A DNA stretch of 47,072 bases from Chloroflexota bacterium. Lineage in GTDB: Bacteria > Chloroflexota > Dehalococcoidia > Lucifugimonadales > UBA3495. The stretch spans positions 1-47,072 of the forward strand of contig PBMF01000020.1 in assembly GCA_002721995.1 (NCBI GenBank). Direction: 5' to 3'. The notes under the pieces were generated by a model. That model was not told where the DNA came from. It ran no database searches and saw only the letters and a program-made list of their open reading frames with translations. A program made the position numbers and the translations under genes. Positions 1 to 7,453 of the stretch are shown here, one piece after another. Each line of letters starts with the position of its first letter. The first letter of the stretch is position 1.

Positions 1-26
1 TCTACGGGGCCATCACTGATGCGCGC

Positions 27-96
27 CCTTCGACAAGCTCAGGACGAACGGGCCAGGCGTGCTTCAGACCAGTAACGCGGCGGACACGCGTGGGAC
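27..96 (+). repeat. Direct repeat, copy 1
   Basis: This stretch of about 70 bp shares its start (CCTTCGACAAGCTCAGGA) and its end (GTAACGCGGCGGACACGCGT) with 246-315. The middle is diverged, including GACGAACGGGC against GATGAGCGGGC. It is an interspersed non-coding repeat of unknown function. Confidence 0.7.
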
Positions 97-245
97 AAAC
101 ACTCGTAGGGGCGGGTTGAAAACCCGCCCTGTCGCCCACCAACGCAACTCCCGCCCGCAATACCAATTTCGGGCCGCTCATGGTGAGCCCGTCGAACCAC
201 GGCTACTGCGCATATACCCTTTTCCCCATCCTGACTGAAGCGGCA

Positions 246-315
246 CCTTCGACAAGCTCAGGATGAGCGGGCGAGGCGCGCTTCGAATCTGTAACGCGGC
301 GGACACGCGTAGGGC
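246..315 (+). repeat. Direct repeat, copy 2
   Basis: Second copy of the repeat at 27-96, with the same orientation and about the same length. The conserved ends and diverged centre suggest an old duplication or separate insertions of one repeat family. Confidence 0.7.
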
Positions 316-342
316 CTACCTGGACACAGGAACCGGACAGAT

Positions 343-382
343 AAGAGCAGGGGCGGGTTTTTAACCCGCCCCTGCTCTTTTT
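343..382 (+). terminator. Long hairpin with T-run
   Basis: The arms AAGAGCAGGGGCGGGTT and AACCCGCCCCTGCTCTT pair perfectly around a short T loop, and the plus strand continues into a T-run. It sits beyond the 3' end of the minus-strand sulfurtransferase gene. The T-run favours termination of plus-strand transcription. The core matches the GTAGGGGC-family repeats, so it may be a mobile palindrome reused as a terminator. Confidence 0.5.
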
Positions 383-418
383 TAGGTCAACGTTGTTGGG
401 GATGTGGGTACAACCACC

Positions 419-1288
419 TCACCCCGTCTGCATGGGCAGGGACGGGTCGGCAGCCCACTCGGACATGGAGGCGTCGTAGACCGCCACGTTCTCGTAGCCC
501 AGCAACGTCAGGATGAAGGCATCGTTGCTGGCGGCTATTCCACCGCCGCAATAGGCGATCACCCTGTCTGCCGAGGTTGCACCCACCGCCGCGAAACGCT
601 CGGCCAGCTCCTCCGCCGGCAGGTAGGCGTGGGTGATCGGGTCCATCAGTTCCACGGCGGGGACATTCACGCTGTTTTCGATGCGTCCGGGCCGACCGTA
701 GCTGGCCCCTCCGGTGCCCAGGTGCTGCTCTTGACTGAGCGCGTTCAAGATGCAGGTGGGGCCGCCTCCGATGGACGCCAGAACCTCGTTTTTATCGGCC
801 ATCAACCCGGCCCTGGGGTTGGCGGCGAATTGGGCTCTGGGATGGGGCGTCACATCCGAAGTAACCGGCCTGCCCTCCAGCTTCCATTTCTGGAGTCCGC
901 CGTTCAACACGCAGGAGTCATCGAAGCCTAAGACTCGGAGCATCCACCAGATGCGGGTGGCCCAAGAACCGGAGGTGGAGTCGTAGAGCACCGCCTGGAT
1001 GCCGGGGCCCACACCGTAGGACGACATGGCCTCGGCGAACTGCCCGGCCGGCGGCAGCATGTACCGGAACGGCGCGGTCTTATCTGAGAGGTCGTTGACC
1101 AGGTCTGCGTGACCGGCGCCTGGAATGTGCTCCGTGGCCCAGGAGTCCCGGCCGCTCTCAGCCCGGATGCCGCCGCTGCCGTCGGGCCGGTTGAAAGCAG
1201 TGCAGTCCAGGACCCTTACTCCTGGGTCGTCCAGACGCTCAGCCAGCCAGTCCGTCTCGACAAGGTATTGCGGGTATTTGAATGGCAT
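419..1288 (-). CDS. Thiosulfate/3-mercaptopyruvate sulfurtransferase (two-domain rhodanese)
   Basis: The 289-residue product has two tandem rhodanese domains, the usual build of SseA/TST enzymes that move sulfane sulfur from thiosulfate or 3-mercaptopyruvate to an acceptor such as thiol or cyanide. The inactive N-terminal domain covers roughly residues 10-135 and the catalytic domain 150-285. The active-site loop CGGGIAAS starts at Cys247. CGSGVTA is typical of mercaptopyruvate-type enzymes and CRxGx[RT] of thiosulfate enzymes, so the donor cannot be fixed. No signal peptide is seen, so it is probably cytoplasmic. It is followed downstream by the hairpin at 343-382. Unlike the rhodanese at 29.3 kb, this one keeps a cysteine. 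Confidence 0.88.
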   Translation of the reverse strand: MPFKYPQYLVETDWLAERLDDPGVRVLDCTAFNRPDGSGGIRAESGRDSWATEHIPGAGHADLVNDLSDKTAPFRYMLPPAGQFAEAMSSYGVGPGIQAVLYDSTSGSWATRIWWMLRVLGFDDSCVLNGGLQKWKLEGRPVTSDVTPHPRAQFAANPRAGLMADKNEVLASIGGGPTCILNALSQEQHLGTGGASYGRPGRIENSVNVPAVELMDPITHAYLPAEELAERFAAVGATSADRVIAYCGGGIAASNDAFILTLLGYENVAVYDASMSEWAADPSLPMQTG

Positions 1289-1338
1289 ATGACTGCTCCG
1301 GCTTGGTTGTCGGGTCCCGTGGTCCGGGCAAAGGCTAT

Positions 1339-2289
1339 CTAGTCCGGCACCAGGGTCATCACTTCCCTGGAGAACTGCTCCATGTTTTCTTGTAGTTCCG
1401 GGACCGTGCTGCCCTGGAAGTTGATGATGAAGTTGGACACGCCCAGGTCCTGGTACTGTCGCAGGTCGGCGGCGATCTGCTCCGGGTGGCCGTGCATCAG
1501 CGAACGGGAAGCGCCCGTTGAATTGTCAAAGACCACGCCGGTGCTGAAGGTCAGGTCCACGGCGTCCTCGGGACGTCCCGCCTCCACCGTTAGCTTGCGC
1601 AAGCGGGCGATCTTCCCGGCCAGTTCCTCGGGCTCCAGGATGGCCGGGGGCCGCAGGCCGATGGGCATCCAGCCGTCGCCGTGCTTGGCCGCCCGGCGGA
1701 TGGCCGGCCCGGTGTGCCCGCCGATCCAGATGGGGGGATGGGGTTTTTGTACGGGTTTGGGCTCAAACCCGGTGTCGGATATCTGGTAATACTTGCCTTC
1801 GAAGGACGGCTGGTCTTTGGTCCACAACTCCTTGTAGAGCTGGATGTACTCGTCGGTGACCGCGCCCCGCTCCTTGTAGGTGTCCAGACCCATGGCCTGG
1901 AACTCCTCCTCCATCCAGCCCACGCCGGCGCCCAGGATCACCCGGCCGCCGGACAGTACGTCCAGAGTGGAGAGAATCTTTGCGGTCAGGACCGGGTTGC
2001 GGTAGGGCAGTATCAAGACGTGGGTGCCCAGGCGTACCCGCTGGGTGCAGCCGGCGATGAAATTCAAGGCTGCCAGGGGCTCGTAGTAGGGTTCGTTAGG
2101 CCTGAATGTGGGGACGCCGTCCTCGGCGTAGGGGTAGAAGGAGTCGACCTTTTGGGGCAGCACTATATGGTCGCTGACCCAAACGTGGTCGTAACCCAGG
2201 TCCTCAGCCCTTTGGGCGACGCTCCTGAGCTGCTCCGGGCCGGCCATACCGCCCCGGCTGGGCAGGGATGTTCCGAAGGTTACTGGCAT
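1339..2289 (-). CDS. LLM-class F420/FMN-dependent oxidoreductase
   Basis: The 316-residue product is a single TIM barrel of the bacterial luciferase-like superfamily, resembling the probable F420-dependent subgroup (TIGR03619-like). Recognisable stretches are VWVSDHIVLP near residue 40, LDVLSGGRVILGAGVGWM around 110 and KPHPPIWIGG near 185. Such proteins bind reduced flavin or F420 and oxidise or reduce small organic molecules. The substrate cannot be read from the sequence. It starts at ATG with GGAGG just upstream. It is one of four LLM paralogs in the window and lies 50 bp from the sulfurtransferase gene on the same strand. Confidence 0.9.
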   Translation of the reverse strand: MPVTFGTSLPSRGGMAGPEQLRSVAQRAEDLGYDHVWVSDHIVLPQKVDSFYPYAEDGVPTFRPNEPYYEPLAALNFIAGCTQRVRLGTHVLILPYRNPVLTAKILSTLDVLSGGRVILGAGVGWMEEEFQAMGLDTYKERGAVTDEYIQLYKELWTKDQPSFEGKYYQISDTGFEPKPVQKPHPPIWIGGHTGPAIRRAAKHGDGWMPIGLRPPAILEPEELAGKIARLRKLTVEAGRPEDAVDLTFSTGVVFDNSTGASRSLMHGHPEQIAADLRQYQDLGVSNFIINFQGSTVPELQENMEQFSREVMTLVPD

Positions 2290-2367
2290 GGGAAGCCTCC
2301 TTCCGGCACGCTGGTCCGTGCCCCATTCTTGGATGGGCCACAGTCTAGCAGTGGAGCACCGCTGGGG

Positions 2368-3192
2368 CTAGACCCGTTCCCGCTTCACCACGTAGGTGTT
2401 GCCGAAGTAGTCGTGCCAGCCCCGCTTCTTGGGGTCCCATATGATCCACAAGTAGCCGATGAGCAGCACCAGGGCCGACACCGCCTTGCCCACCACTTCG
2501 CGCAGTATGACCTGCCTCAGATTGGGCTTTTGACCGTTCTCGTCCACCACGTGTATGTCGAGCAGCATCTTTCCGGGGGTCTGGCCTCTGTAGTAGGTGA
2601 ATAGTACGTAGTAGACCACCGAGAGCACCGTCCCAAAGGCGGGAATCTCGGTGAAGCTGGTGATGATGGCTGCCGGCACGCCCGTGATGAGACTGTCTAT
2701 GATGGCCGCCCCCAGTCTGACCAGGAACCCGGCGTACTCAGATGTCTCCTCGGCGCCGGCCTGTTCACTGCCGCAGTTGGGACAGAACTGGACGCCCTCT
2801 CGGATACGTGCCCCGCATTGGGGACAGGGCACCGCGGCCCTGGGCTGGGGCCAGGGGCCCTTTGGCTGTCCCACGCTTGGGGGGGCCTGCTGCTCTTCGG
2901 CGGATAGTTCAAAGGGCGGACAGAGGGCGCAGGTGCGGGTCGATGGGTTGTAGTGCTCGCGGCAGAGGGGCGAGACGCTGCATTTGGGGCAGTTTAGGGC
3001 TGCTTCCTTGGCCACGGGCACGCCGCAGGCCCGGCAGTAGGGGATGTAGTCCACCGAGGGCAGCTCGGCCCCGGCGGCTTCGGGCACCGCCGCGCCACAC
3101 GATTCACAGACGGTGGCGCCAGGAATGAGCCCAGTCCCGCAGTTGCCGCAGAACTGGTTTGCTGAAAATTCGTTGGGGTCTCCTGCCGCCAT
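2368..3192 (-). CDS. Multi-zinc-ribbon RDD-family membrane protein
   Basis: The N-terminal half of this 274-residue protein carries zinc-ribbon knuckles: C15/C18 with C29/C32, C53/C56 with C68/C71, an incomplete set at C77, C88 and C91, and C123/C126 with C137/C140. An RDD domain follows from about residue 153, with its conserved Arg (R159) and Asp (D166) in the first helix and further hydrophobic segments around 165-200 and 230-250. RDD proteins are small integral membrane proteins, sometimes linked to ion exchange, but the role of ribbon-RDD fusions is not established. It ends 79 bp from the LLM gene on the same strand. Confidence 0.85.
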   Translation of the reverse strand: MAAGDPNEFSANQFCGNCGTGLIPGATVCESCGAAVPEAAGAELPSVDYIPYCRACGVPVAKEAALNCPKCSVSPLCREHYNPSTRTCALCPPFELSAEEQQAPPSVGQPKGPWPQPRAAVPCPQCGARIREGVQFCPNCGSEQAGAEETSEYAGFLVRLGAAIIDSLITGVPAAIITSFTEIPAFGTVLSVVYYVLFTYYRGQTPGKMLLDIHVVDENGQKPNLRQVILREVVGKAVSALVLLIGYLWIIWDPKKRGWHDYFGNTYVVKRERV

Positions 3193-3379
3193 TAACCGTC
3201 TCGGTCCGTAAAAATATTCAGCTGCAATTATTAAACAACAACCGCGCTACTAATAGAGTACTATCATTTTCAGATTTCTGATGTGTTACAGCTCCTCCCA
3301 GCCCGGCGCCGGTTGTATCCCTTTTGTGGGGTGTGCTAGTGTGGATTTCTGGGCTGTCTGCCCATCGAACGAGTAGGTC

Positions 3380-4507
3380 TTGCCAGAAAGAGTAGTGGTC
3401 GCCATGAGTGGAGGAGTCGACTCCTCCGTTGCCGCTCTGCTGTTGACGCAGCAGGGCTATGACGTCGTGGGTGTGACCCTGAAGCTCTACAATCTGGACG
3501 GGTCGGAACTGCCGCCCAATTACCAGGGTTGCTGCACCCTGGATGACGTGGAAGACGCCAGGTCGGTCTGCCGCCGCTTGGGCATTCCCCACTACGTGCT
3601 CAACACCCAGCGGGAGTTCCAGTCCCAGGTGGTTGACTACTTCACCTCCGAATACCAGTTGGGCCGCACGCCCCATCCCTGCATCGCCTGCAACGACAAG
3701 ATCAAGTTCAGCCACCTGATGGAGCGGGCCCAGATACTGGAGGCCGACTACGTGGCCACCGGTCACTACGCCCAGATCGAACGCCGCCCCGAAGGATTTG
3801 TGCTGAAGAAGGCTGTGGACGCCTCCAAGGACCAGTCCTACGTGCTCTTTGGCATGGGCCAGGAGCAACTGGCCCGCACTCTGATGCCGGTGGGCGCCTA
3901 CCCCAAGAGCGAGATTCGCCGGATGGCCGAGGACGCCGGCCTGCTGATAGCGGCCAAGCCCGACAGCCAGGATATCTGCTTCATACCCAATGGCGACTAC
4001 AAGTCCTTCCTGAGAAAGCGGTTAACCACCACGCCAGGCGACATTGTGGACCTGGACGGCACGGTGCTGGGACGGCACAACGGCATCGAATATTTCACCA
4101 TTGGGCAGAGGCGCGGCCTGGGCATCGCCGAGGGTGAGCCCCGGTTTGTGGTACGCCTGGAACCCGAATCACACCGGGTCATCGTCGGTCCGGAGGAGGC
4201 CTTGTTACAGGAGGAGATGGTGGTCTCAGTGGTCAACTACACCCTGGGAAATCCACCCCAGAGTCCCGTGGACGTGGGCGTGAAAATCCGTTACAAGTCA
4301 ATCGAGGCTGCGGCGGTGCTAACCCCCCGTGGCGACGGCGCAATGGTCCGGTTCCAGCGGCCCCAGAGGTCGATAACCCCGGGCCAGGCCGCCGTGTTCT
4401 ACCAAGGTGATGTGCTGTTGGGCGGTGGGACGATCACTCAGGGCGCCGGCGGGAACGATGCCGGTACCGGCTCCCCGGAGCAACTGCCAGCAGCCACTCC
4501 CCAGTAA
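3380..4507 (+). CDS. mnmA: tRNA-uridine 2-sulfurtransferase MnmA
   Basis: MnmA thiolates U34 of tRNA-Lys, -Glu and -Gln using ATP and persulfide sulfur. The 375-residue product has the PP-loop motif SGGVDSS at residues 10-16. Its cysteines C101/C104 in HPCIACN and C200 in DSQDIC match the nucleophile and relay cysteine of the family, followed by the usual C-terminal domains. The start is TTG, read as Met-Pro-Glu-Arg just before the PP-loop; no ATG exists upstream in frame. The tail is slightly extended and Gly/Ala rich. It heads a plus-strand run with rnhB 14 bp downstream. Confidence 0.96.
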   Translation: MPERVVVAMSGGVDSSVAALLLTQQGYDVVGVTLKLYNLDGSELPPNYQGCCTLDDVEDARSVCRRLGIPHYVLNTQREFQSQVVDYFTSEYQLGRTPHPCIACNDKIKFSHLMERAQILEADYVATGHYAQIERRPEGFVLKKAVDASKDQSYVLFGMGQEQLARTLMPVGAYPKSEIRRMAEDAGLLIAAKPDSQDICFIPNGDYKSFLRKRLTTTPGDIVDLDGTVLGRHNGIEYFTIGQRRGLGIAEGEPRFVVRLEPESHRVIVGPEEALLQEEMVVSVVNYTLGNPPQSPVDVGVKIRYKSIEAAAVLTPRGDGAMVRFQRPQRSITPGQAAVFYQGDVLLGGGTITQGAGGNDAGTGSPEQLPAATPQ

Positions 4508-4521
4508 TCTGCGAGGTGGCC

Positions 4522-5142
4522 ATGCCGGACCTGTCTCTGGAATCAGGGATATACCAACAGGGAATCCAATTCGTCGCCGGTGTCGATGAAGCTGGACGCG
4601 GTCCCCTGGCCGGCCCGGTGGTGGCTGCCGCCGTCATTCTCCCTCCCAACCTCACCGGCGCAGAGCCGTGGCTTCAACTGCTGGACGACTCCAAGAAGCT
4701 GACCCATGCCCGGCGGGAAAAGGCCGCCGCAGCAGTCCAAGAAAATGCCCTGGCCTATGGTGTTGGCATGGTCGGACCGGAAGAGATTGACCAGATGGGC
4801 ATCGGCCGCGCGGCCCTGGCCGCCATGATGCGGGCTGTTGGCCAGCTCAGCCTGGAACCGGGCCACCTGCTGCTGGACTTCATCCATGTCCGCGAATGCG
4901 ACTACAGCTACGACACCGTTGTGAAGGGCGACAGCAAGAGCTACTCCATCGCCGCGGCTTCCAACATCGCCAAGACCACCAGGGACAGATTGATGGTGGA
5001 GGCGGCGGACACCTACCCCGGATATGATTTCGCCAAGCACAAGGGTTATCCCACCAAGGCCCATTTCCAGAGCCTGCGGGAGCTGGGACCATGCCCCATC
5101 CACCGACGGTCCTTTGCGCCGGTAGCCCAGGCCAGTATGTAG
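4522..5142 (+). CDS. rnhB: Ribonuclease HII
   Basis: This enzyme cleaves the RNA strand of RNA-DNA hybrids and single ribonucleotides in DNA. DEAGRGPLAGP near the N-terminus supplies the first Asp-Glu pair. LLLDFIH and KGDSKS supply the other acidic metal ligands, followed by the family stretch AAASNIAKTTRD. The frame is also open from GTG 4516, two codons earlier. I chose ATG 4522 because GAGG at 4513-4516 is then spaced correctly. About 206 residues is normal for bacterial RNase HII. It lies between mnmA and yraN. Confidence 0.95.
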   Translation: MPDLSLESGIYQQGIQFVAGVDEAGRGPLAGPVVAAAVILPPNLTGAEPWLQLLDDSKKLTHARREKAAAAVQENALAYGVGMVGPEEIDQMGIGRAALAAMMRAVGQLSLEPGHLLLDFIHVRECDYSYDTVVKGDSKSYSIAAASNIAKTTRDRLMVEAADTYPGYDFAKHKGYPTKAHFQSLRELGPCPIHRRSFAPVAQASM

Positions 5143-5162
5143 CTCTCCGGCGGGTCCTGACC

Positions 5163-5531
5163 GTGGCCACGCCCCGGGGACGATTGGGACAATGGGGAGA
5201 GGAACACGCCCGCTGGCACCTGGAGGGCAAGGGTTACACAGTCTCCGCTATGAATTACCGTTGCCGCTGGGGCGAGGTGGATATCGCGGCCAGACGGGGC
5301 TTCGAGGTGGTGTTTGTTGAGGTGAAGACGCGCCGTGGTGCCTCCTTTGGCACACCTCAAGAAGCCATTTCCAAGGCCAAATCCCAACGCCTGATCGCCA
5401 CCGCCCAGCACTACTTGGAGGAAGAGGGCCTGGAGCAGTCGGACTGGCGCATCGACCTGGTTGGAGTTCAGTCGGACGGGTCGGGAAAACTACTGTCCGT
5501 GGACCATTTGGAGCACGCGGTGGAGTCGTGA
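5163..5531 (+). CDS. YraN/UPF0102 family endonuclease-like protein
   Basis: The YraN family has a restriction-endonuclease fold and commonly lies next to rnhB, as here, but its cellular role is not firmly known. Visible motifs are LGQWGEEHARWHLEGKGY at the N-terminus and the nuclease-like core GEVDIAARRG with VFVEVKTRRG (Glu-x-Asp ... Glu-x-Lys). The frame is open from ATG 5091, overlapping rnhB by 52 bp. The family alignment begins at GTG 5163, which leaves a 20-bp gap and gives 122 residues, so I prefer that start. Confidence 0.88.
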   Translation: MATPRGRLGQWGEEHARWHLEGKGYTVSAMNYRCRWGEVDIAARRGFEVVFVEVKTRRGASFGTPQEAISKAKSQRLIATAQHYLEEEGLEQSDWRIDLVGVQSDGSGKLLSVDHLEHAVES

Positions 5532-5545
5532 GGGGCAATGAACAA

Positions 5546-5571
5546 CGGTGGCGTCGGCACTAACGCCACCG
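5546..5571. terminator. Hairpin between convergent genes
   Basis: CGGTGGCGT and ACGCCACCG form a 9-bp stem around an 8-nt loop, just after yraN and before the end of the opposite-strand gene at 5614. There is no T-run, so intrinsic termination is uncertain. Confidence 0.35.
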
Positions 5572-5613
5572 TCACACAAGAGGTGTCCAGCTTCCCACAG
5601 CGAAGAATAGGAC

Positions 5614-6216
5614 TCAGTGGGGCCGGTCGAATCCCGCTTGGAATCGGCTGGCGCGGAGCTGTAGGTCCCGTGCTGCTACAGCGAAACATTGGGATGATGC
5701 CGCCGTGGCGGCGGCGGGCAGGTTGGCAACCCGCTCGACACTGGGCGTCAGTTTGCTCAGGAGATTGCAGAGAACGACGATGGCCAGGCCCGTGGCGTCC
5801 AGGTCCCCTTCTGGAAGCCGCTCCAGCAACTGGGTCAGGTCATCGCAGACATCTCCAAACGTGTTCAGACTTCTGCGGCAGTCACCAACAAAGGTTTCCA
5901 ACACAGCCGGCACCATGGCGTTGTTGGAAGACTCCAACCTGGTGAACCGGACCTTGGCCCTTTCGATGGCCTGGCATATGCCGGAAAGGGATTCTATGTG
6001 AGGTTGGAAAACAGGGTTCTTGGCAACCCGCTCTTCACCGGCGGGCGAGGCCAGACGGGCATCCAGCCTGGAAATTGAGTCCACGTATTTCCTGTTTACC
6101 CGGCCCCATTCCTTTTCTTGCCCCTCGGCTGATCGGCCGCTTAGTTCAGTGGCGATCTTTGCAATGGCCTCGTGAAGCTCGGCAGAGGTCTGAGTTACCA
6201 CCAACGCCAGAGTCAT
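5614..6216 (-). CDS. Uncharacterised helical protein
   Basis: I do not recognise this 200-residue product. It reads as a soluble, almost entirely alpha-helical protein with heptad-like charged and hydrophobic alternation and no signal peptide or membrane segment. Scattered cysteines do not form a metal-binding pattern. The overlapping plus-strand frame (5538-5945) is rich in Trp, Arg and Pro and looks like an antisense shadow, whereas this frame has normal protein composition. It converges on yraN. The AT-rich stretch upstream at about 6375-6440, with a TATAAT at 6395-6390 on the minus strand, may contain its promoter. Confidence 0.6.
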   Translation of the reverse strand: MTLALVVTQTSAELHEAIAKIATELSGRSAEGQEKEWGRVNRKYVDSISRLDARLASPAGEERVAKNPVFQPHIESLSGICQAIERAKVRFTRLESSNNAMVPAVLETFVGDCRRSLNTFGDVCDDLTQLLERLPEGDLDATGLAIVVLCNLLSKLTPSVERVANLPAAATAASSQCFAVAARDLQLRASRFQAGFDRPH

Positions 6217-6512
6217 GACTTCGAATGCTGGGTGAAATCCCGTCTAGGGAGCAACGGGCGGCGGGGCGGCCCGGTTGCGGTCCGTGGTGAAAAGGTCCAG
6301 ATCCTTCGGCACCTGGCGAACCGGCCGTTTGCCATCCCAGTTGGTCATCAATGGAAGTCCTCGTAACGGGTGAAAAGATTACTGATTTGATTATATTAAG
6401 ATATTGTTACTCTATTTTGGCAAGTTTTTAAACGGCAAGGGCAAAATTTCCGAGAGTCGGTAGGAAGGTGAGAGAAGGGGAGGGAAAGCAATATAGCCGG
6501 GTTGGTGTGAGA
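6217..6512. other. Intergenic region with AT-rich block
   Basis: No gene is supported here. The block at about 6375-6440 is far more AT-rich than the rest of the window, and it includes TATAAT on the minus strand (6395-6390) with TTGCCA further upstream at about 22-nt spacing, longer than ideal. It could carry the promoter of the minus-strand gene ending at 5614, but this is only suggestive. Confidence 0.4.
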
Positions 6513-6611
6513 TCAATAGGGCACGCCGGTCAGGCGGGTGCCTATTATGGCCAGCAGAAAAAACGCGGCCAGCAAGAGGGAAACGATCAGGCAGCCCCAG
6601 CGCGCGTTCAC
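6513..6611 (-). CDS. Possible 32-residue single-pass membrane peptide after larB
   Basis: The short frame starts at GTG 6611, 31 bp after the larB stop, and ends in TGA. The peptide begins MNARWGCLIV, continues as a solid hydrophobic helix of about 18 residues and ends RLTGVPY. It has the shape of a small single-pass membrane protein co-transcribed with larB. There is no strong Shine-Dalgarno sequence and no family I recognise, so it rests on hydrophobic pattern and position alone. Confidence 0.35.
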   Translation of the reverse strand: MNARWGCLIVSLLLAAFFLLAIIGTRLTGVPY

Positions 6612-6642
6612 CGGTCTAGTCCAACTGCGCCGTCAATCGGGC

Positions 6643-7425
6643 TCAAGACCGGGAGTCCCCTTCGCTGGTCGGTCCTGTGCTTCCCGCAATGGTCAGAGCG
6701 GCCATGTGTCCGGCGCCGAAACCGTTGTCAATGTTGACCACAGCCACGCCGGGTGAACAGCTATTCAGCATGGAGAGCAGCGCCGCCAGGCCCTCGAAGC
6801 TGGCCCCGTAGCCGGTGCTGGTCGGCACGGCTATCACCGGGACCGATACGAGTCCCGCAACCACTCCCACCAGCGCCGCGTCCATCCCCGCCACTACCAC
6901 AATTACCCGCGCCTTTTGAATGACGGGGAGTTGGTCCAGCAGCCGGTGAAGACCGGCCACCCCCACGTCCGACACGAGGGTCACGTCGTTGCCCATGAGA
7001 GTGGCGGTGAGGACCGCTTCCTCGGCCACGGGCAGGTCGGCGGTACCGGCGGTCACCACCACTATGCCCTCAGTGAGCGGGGCGGTCTGGGGCGCGGGGA
7101 CAACTATGGCCTGGGGCAGGTCGTGGAACTCGGCCTCCGGGGTGTCTTCCAGCACCGCCTGGTAGGCCTCCGGACCGGTTTTGGTCACGAGGACCGGGTG
7201 GCCTCGCCCCTTCATCACACCGACAATCTTCGCGATCTGCTCCGGCGTCTTTCCCTTGCCGAATATGACCTCGGGCCAGCCGGTGCGCAGGGGGCGGTGG
7301 TGGTCCAGCTTGGCGAACCCGATGTCCTGATAGGGCAGGTCGCGGAGCTGCTCTATGGCGGTGTCCACGGTCATGCCGTTCTCTTTGAAGTGGGCCAGCA
7401 GTTCCCTTAGTCGTTGCTCTTGGAT
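6643..7425 (-). CDS. larB: Nickel-pincer cofactor synthase LarB, probable ATC start
   Basis: LarB carboxylates and hydrolyses nicotinic acid adenine dinucleotide, the first step to the nickel-pincer nucleotide cofactor. The C-terminal two-thirds is the AIRC/PurE-like domain (GIVVVTAGTADLPVAEEA). The N-terminal part has the family stretch GFAKLDHHR...PEVIFGKGKT. The first ATG is at 7374, giving 243 residues. The frame is open for 17 more codons to an ATC at 7425-7423, which lies 6 nt after a perfect AGGAGG (7432-7437). The added residues (RELLAHFKENG) resemble the normal LarB N-terminus. I therefore give the ATC start, with ATG 7374 as the conservative alternative. It is third in larE-larC-larB. 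Confidence 0.9.
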   Translation of the reverse strand: MQEQRLRELLAHFKENGMTVDTAIEQLRDLPYQDIGFAKLDHHRPLRTGWPEVIFGKGKTPEQIAKIVGVMKGRGHPVLVTKTGPEAYQAVLEDTPEAEFHDLPQAIVVPAPQTAPLTEGIVVVTAGTADLPVAEEAVLTATLMGNDVTLVSDVGVAGLHRLLDQLPVIQKARVIVVVAGMDAALVGVVAGLVSVPVIAVPTSTGYGASFEGLAALLSMLNSCSPGVAVVNIDNGFGAGHMAALTIAGSTGPTSEGDSRS

Positions 7426-7431
7426 GTCGGT

Positions 7432-7437
7432 CCTCCT
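7432..7437 (-). promoter_or_regulatory. Perfect Shine-Dalgarno pointing to an ATC codon
   Basis: AGGAGG on the minus strand lies 6 nt before the in-frame ATC at 7425-7423 and 58 nt before the first ATG of larB. No ATG, GTG or TTG follows it at a usable distance, so it either marks a near-cognate start or is coincidental. Confidence 0.5.
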
Positions 7438-7453
7438 GGGCTGCCCTTAATGG

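Larger units (their letters stand above)
1..418. repeat. Repeat-rich non-coding segment
   Basis: No credible gene is visible here. The segment holds two copies of a roughly 70-bp direct repeat (27-96 and 246-315), each starting with CCTTCGACAAGCTCAGGA and ending in GCGGCGGACACGCGT. It also holds two short hairpins of the GTAGGGGCGGGTT/AACCCGCCC family (105-129 and 343-379) that recurs at 17.3-17.7 kb. The one open frame reaching into it from the right is antisense to the sulfurtransferase gene. Confidence 0.7.
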
